DNA of 6,684 bases. It comes from CAZRIE01 sp964600075. GTDB taxonomy: Bacteria > Bacteroidota > Bacteroidia > Flavobacteriales > Flavobacteriaceae. The position numbers were made by a program, and so were the translations under genes. This document shows positions 5,549 to 6,684 of this stretch, one piece after another. The stretch lies in contig CAZRIE010000166.1 in the NCBI GenBank assembly GCA_964600075.1, positions 1 to 6,684 of the forward strand, in the 5' to 3' direction. Under the pieces are notes generated by a model. The model searched no databases. It had not been told where the DNA came from and saw only the letters and a list, made by a program, of their open reading frames with translations. Positions within the stretch are counted from its first letter, which is position 1. Each line of letters opens with the position of its first letter.

Positions 5549-6526
5549 CTAACCTCTTAAATCCTCATTTTCAAACTCCATAAAACAGTATTCCTGCTTA
5601 AGGATTTTTATTTTCGTGTCCAGCGATTTCCTGAATTTCTTGTGTTGCTCCGTATCAGGATGGAACGGACGGTGCTGTAGGCCTCTCTGAATAGCATCTA
5701 CTTCAACCATAGTTTTATCGGCCTTTCCTGAAATCCAAACTTTTTTAAATTTATCCCATATATAATCTACGGCAAGTTTGTTGGGGTGTACCATATCTTG
5801 TTCGTAGAAACGATAATCTCTCAGTTCATCCATTTGCAATTCGTAAGCAGGAAAATAGGAAGTATAAGATGCGAGATTGGAGGTATTCAAGATTTCATGA
5901 ACGGACGTAATCAAATTTGCCTTGCTCCGCTGGTTTTCAACAAAACCGTCTTTGAGATGCCTTACTGGGGAAATTGTGAAAATAAATTGAATTTCTTTGT
6001 TTACAGATTGAACGAGTTCGATAACAGCCTTCAAACCCGCTACGATTTCATCGATAGGGAGCAATTCTTTTGAAAACTCCTTTTGGGGTACTTTATGACA
6101 ATTCGCTACAGTTTTACCGGAAGCTAAGTGCCGATATGCCCAGGCAGTTCCTAAGGTAATGGTAATGTGGCTAGATGCTATGATTTGTTGCAAGGTCGCA
6201 TCCAAACCATCGTTCAGCTTTTTGAGAAGGTTTTCTTCGGATGTATCGCTCAAATCGGAATGCGCATCGAAGCACTGCCAACGTTCATTAAGATAGAAGA
6301 CATCGGTGCCGGTGTATTGCTTTTTGTAAACAGCTCGCGCGATCAAATTTTCGATAGCCTTCGGATGAAACAAAATCCCAAAAGGGTTCTGTAAAGTCCG
6401 GAATTTGAAATACTCCAATTTTCGTCCAATATTTTCCGAAAAACAAGACCCCAAAAGTAATAATTGACTATTGTAATTAATTTGATTACGTGCGATAGCT
6501 ATCGGGATTTTTGTCTGGAGTTTCAT
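5549..6526 (-). CDS. GSCFA domain protein (SGNH-like hydrolase)
   Basis: The family is named after the motif near its N-terminus, here LLLLGSCFSENIG (22-34). By SGNH logic Ser27 is the nucleophile. Further SGNH-like blocks are Gly126 in ITLGTAWAY (123-131), Asn142 in VANCHKVPQ (140-148), and Asp244/His247 in EQDMVHPN (242-249). Together these suggest an esterase or lipase-like hydrolase; the substrate is unknown. The family contains bacterial proteins of about 310-330 residues, so 325 is full length. There is no signal peptide, so it is probably cytoplasmic. The C-terminal segment (285-312) is basic and probably helical. The ATG at 6526 opens the conserved MKLQTKIPI start; the ATGs just upstream are out of frame. 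The gene is separated from the likely alaS end by about 120 bases with a hairpin, and is followed after 50 bases by the DUF4230 gene. Confidence 0.9.
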   Translation of the reverse strand: MKLQTKIPIAIARNQINYNSQLLLLGSCFSENIGRKLEYFKFRTLQNPFGILFHPKAIENLIARAVYKKQYTGTDVFYLNERWQCFDAHSDLSDTSEENLLKKLNDGLDATLQQIIASSHITITLGTAWAYRHLASGKTVANCHKVPQKEFSKELLPIDEIVAGLKAVIELVQSVNKEIQFIFTISPVRHLKDGFVENQRSKANLITSVHEILNTSNLASYTSYFPAYELQMDELRDYRFYEQDMVHPNKLAVDYIWDKFKKVWISGKADKTMVEVDAIQRGLQHRPFHPDTEQHKKFRKSLDTKIKILKQEYCFMEFENEDLRG

Positions 6527-6599
6527 TTCATCATTCCGTTTTAGACCTGCAAGAAAACCTCATCTTCAGTATCTCCTAAAAGGTCAATCCCAGTCGAAA

Positions 6600-6630
6600 A
6601 CCTGCAAGGTCTTTACTCGACCTTGTAGGT
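6600..6630 (-). terminator. Hairpin after the right-edge gene, terminator-like repeat
   Basis: The arms acctgcaaggtc (6600-6611) and gaccttgtaggt (6619-6630) are inverted copies with one mismatch around a 7-base loop. On the - strand the stem begins 15 bases after the stop codon of the right-edge gene and is followed by tttt, fitting an intrinsic terminator. A 9-base copy of the arm start, acctgcaag, also lies at 6545-6553, so the hairpin may be a dispersed palindrome rather than a gene-specific terminator. Confidence 0.5.
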
Positions 6631-6645
6631 ATGATTCGGAGCGTA

Positions 6646-6684
6646 TTATTTCAGATAATCTTTCGCCTTTTCCAGAGCTTCTTT
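6646..6684 (-). CDS. C-terminal end of a gene, possibly alanyl-tRNA synthetase (partial)
   Basis: Only the last 12 codons and the TAA stop are inside the window; the rest lies beyond the right edge. They read KEALEKAKDYLK, a charged C-terminal helix. The ending resembles that of Bacteroidota alanyl-tRNA synthetases, and I recall alaS as a frequent neighbour of GSCFA genes in Flavobacteriaceae. That a gene ends here is well supported by the following hairpin and the strand arrangement. The identity is an inference from very few residues, so no symbol is given. Confidence 0.45.
   Translation of the reverse strand, partial: KEALEKAKDYLK

Overview
The window looks like chromosomal DNA of a marine member of the Flavobacteriaceae (Bacteroidota). 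This rests on the gene families present (DUF5522, DUF4136, DUF4230, GSCFA, a Tat-exported DinB/DUF664 relative), the A+T-rich leaders without Shine-Dalgarno sequences, a promoter-like TAACTTTAC box, and a palindromic intergenic repeat of a type I recall from such genomes. The genus cannot be fixed from this sequence alone.

Layout. The first half reads on the + strand: a 52-residue cysteine-rich DUF5522 protein (8-166), a DUF4136 lipoprotein with a striking Gly/Trp-rich insert (247-834), an intergenic palindromic repeat (875-994), a long-form aromatic amino acid hydroxylase (1067-2830), and, one base after its stop codon, a secreted CE15-type esterase (2832-4124). The second half reads on the - strand and converges on the esterase. 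From the right edge inward it holds the last 12 codons of a gene that is probably alaS (6646-6684), a hairpin (6600-6630), a GSCFA-domain SGNH-like hydrolase (5549-6526), a membrane-anchored DUF4230 protein (4884-5498), and a decayed DinB/DUF664 gene (4154-4797). That last gene carries two in-frame TAG codons, an apparent 3' frameshift, a TTG in place of the start ATG and a damaged Tat signal.

How the genes work together. The hydroxylase makes tyrosine from phenylalanine in the cytoplasm. The esterase acts outside the cytoplasm, probably on glucuronate esters of plant or algal polymers. Their tight spacing suggests co-transcription but not a shared pathway. GSCFA and DUF4230 are probably co-transcribed. 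The rest looks like ordinary housekeeping or accessory chromosomal content.

I see no CRISPR array, insertion sequence, phage gene, tRNA or rRNA, and no convincing undescribed multi-gene system. The most interesting items are the pseudogene, the palindromic repeat, the insert and C-terminal extension of the hydroxylase, and the Gly/Trp insert of the lipoprotein. No stretch over 300 bases is without a gene or pseudogene. The longest gene-free gap (835-1066) holds the repeat and a possible promoter.
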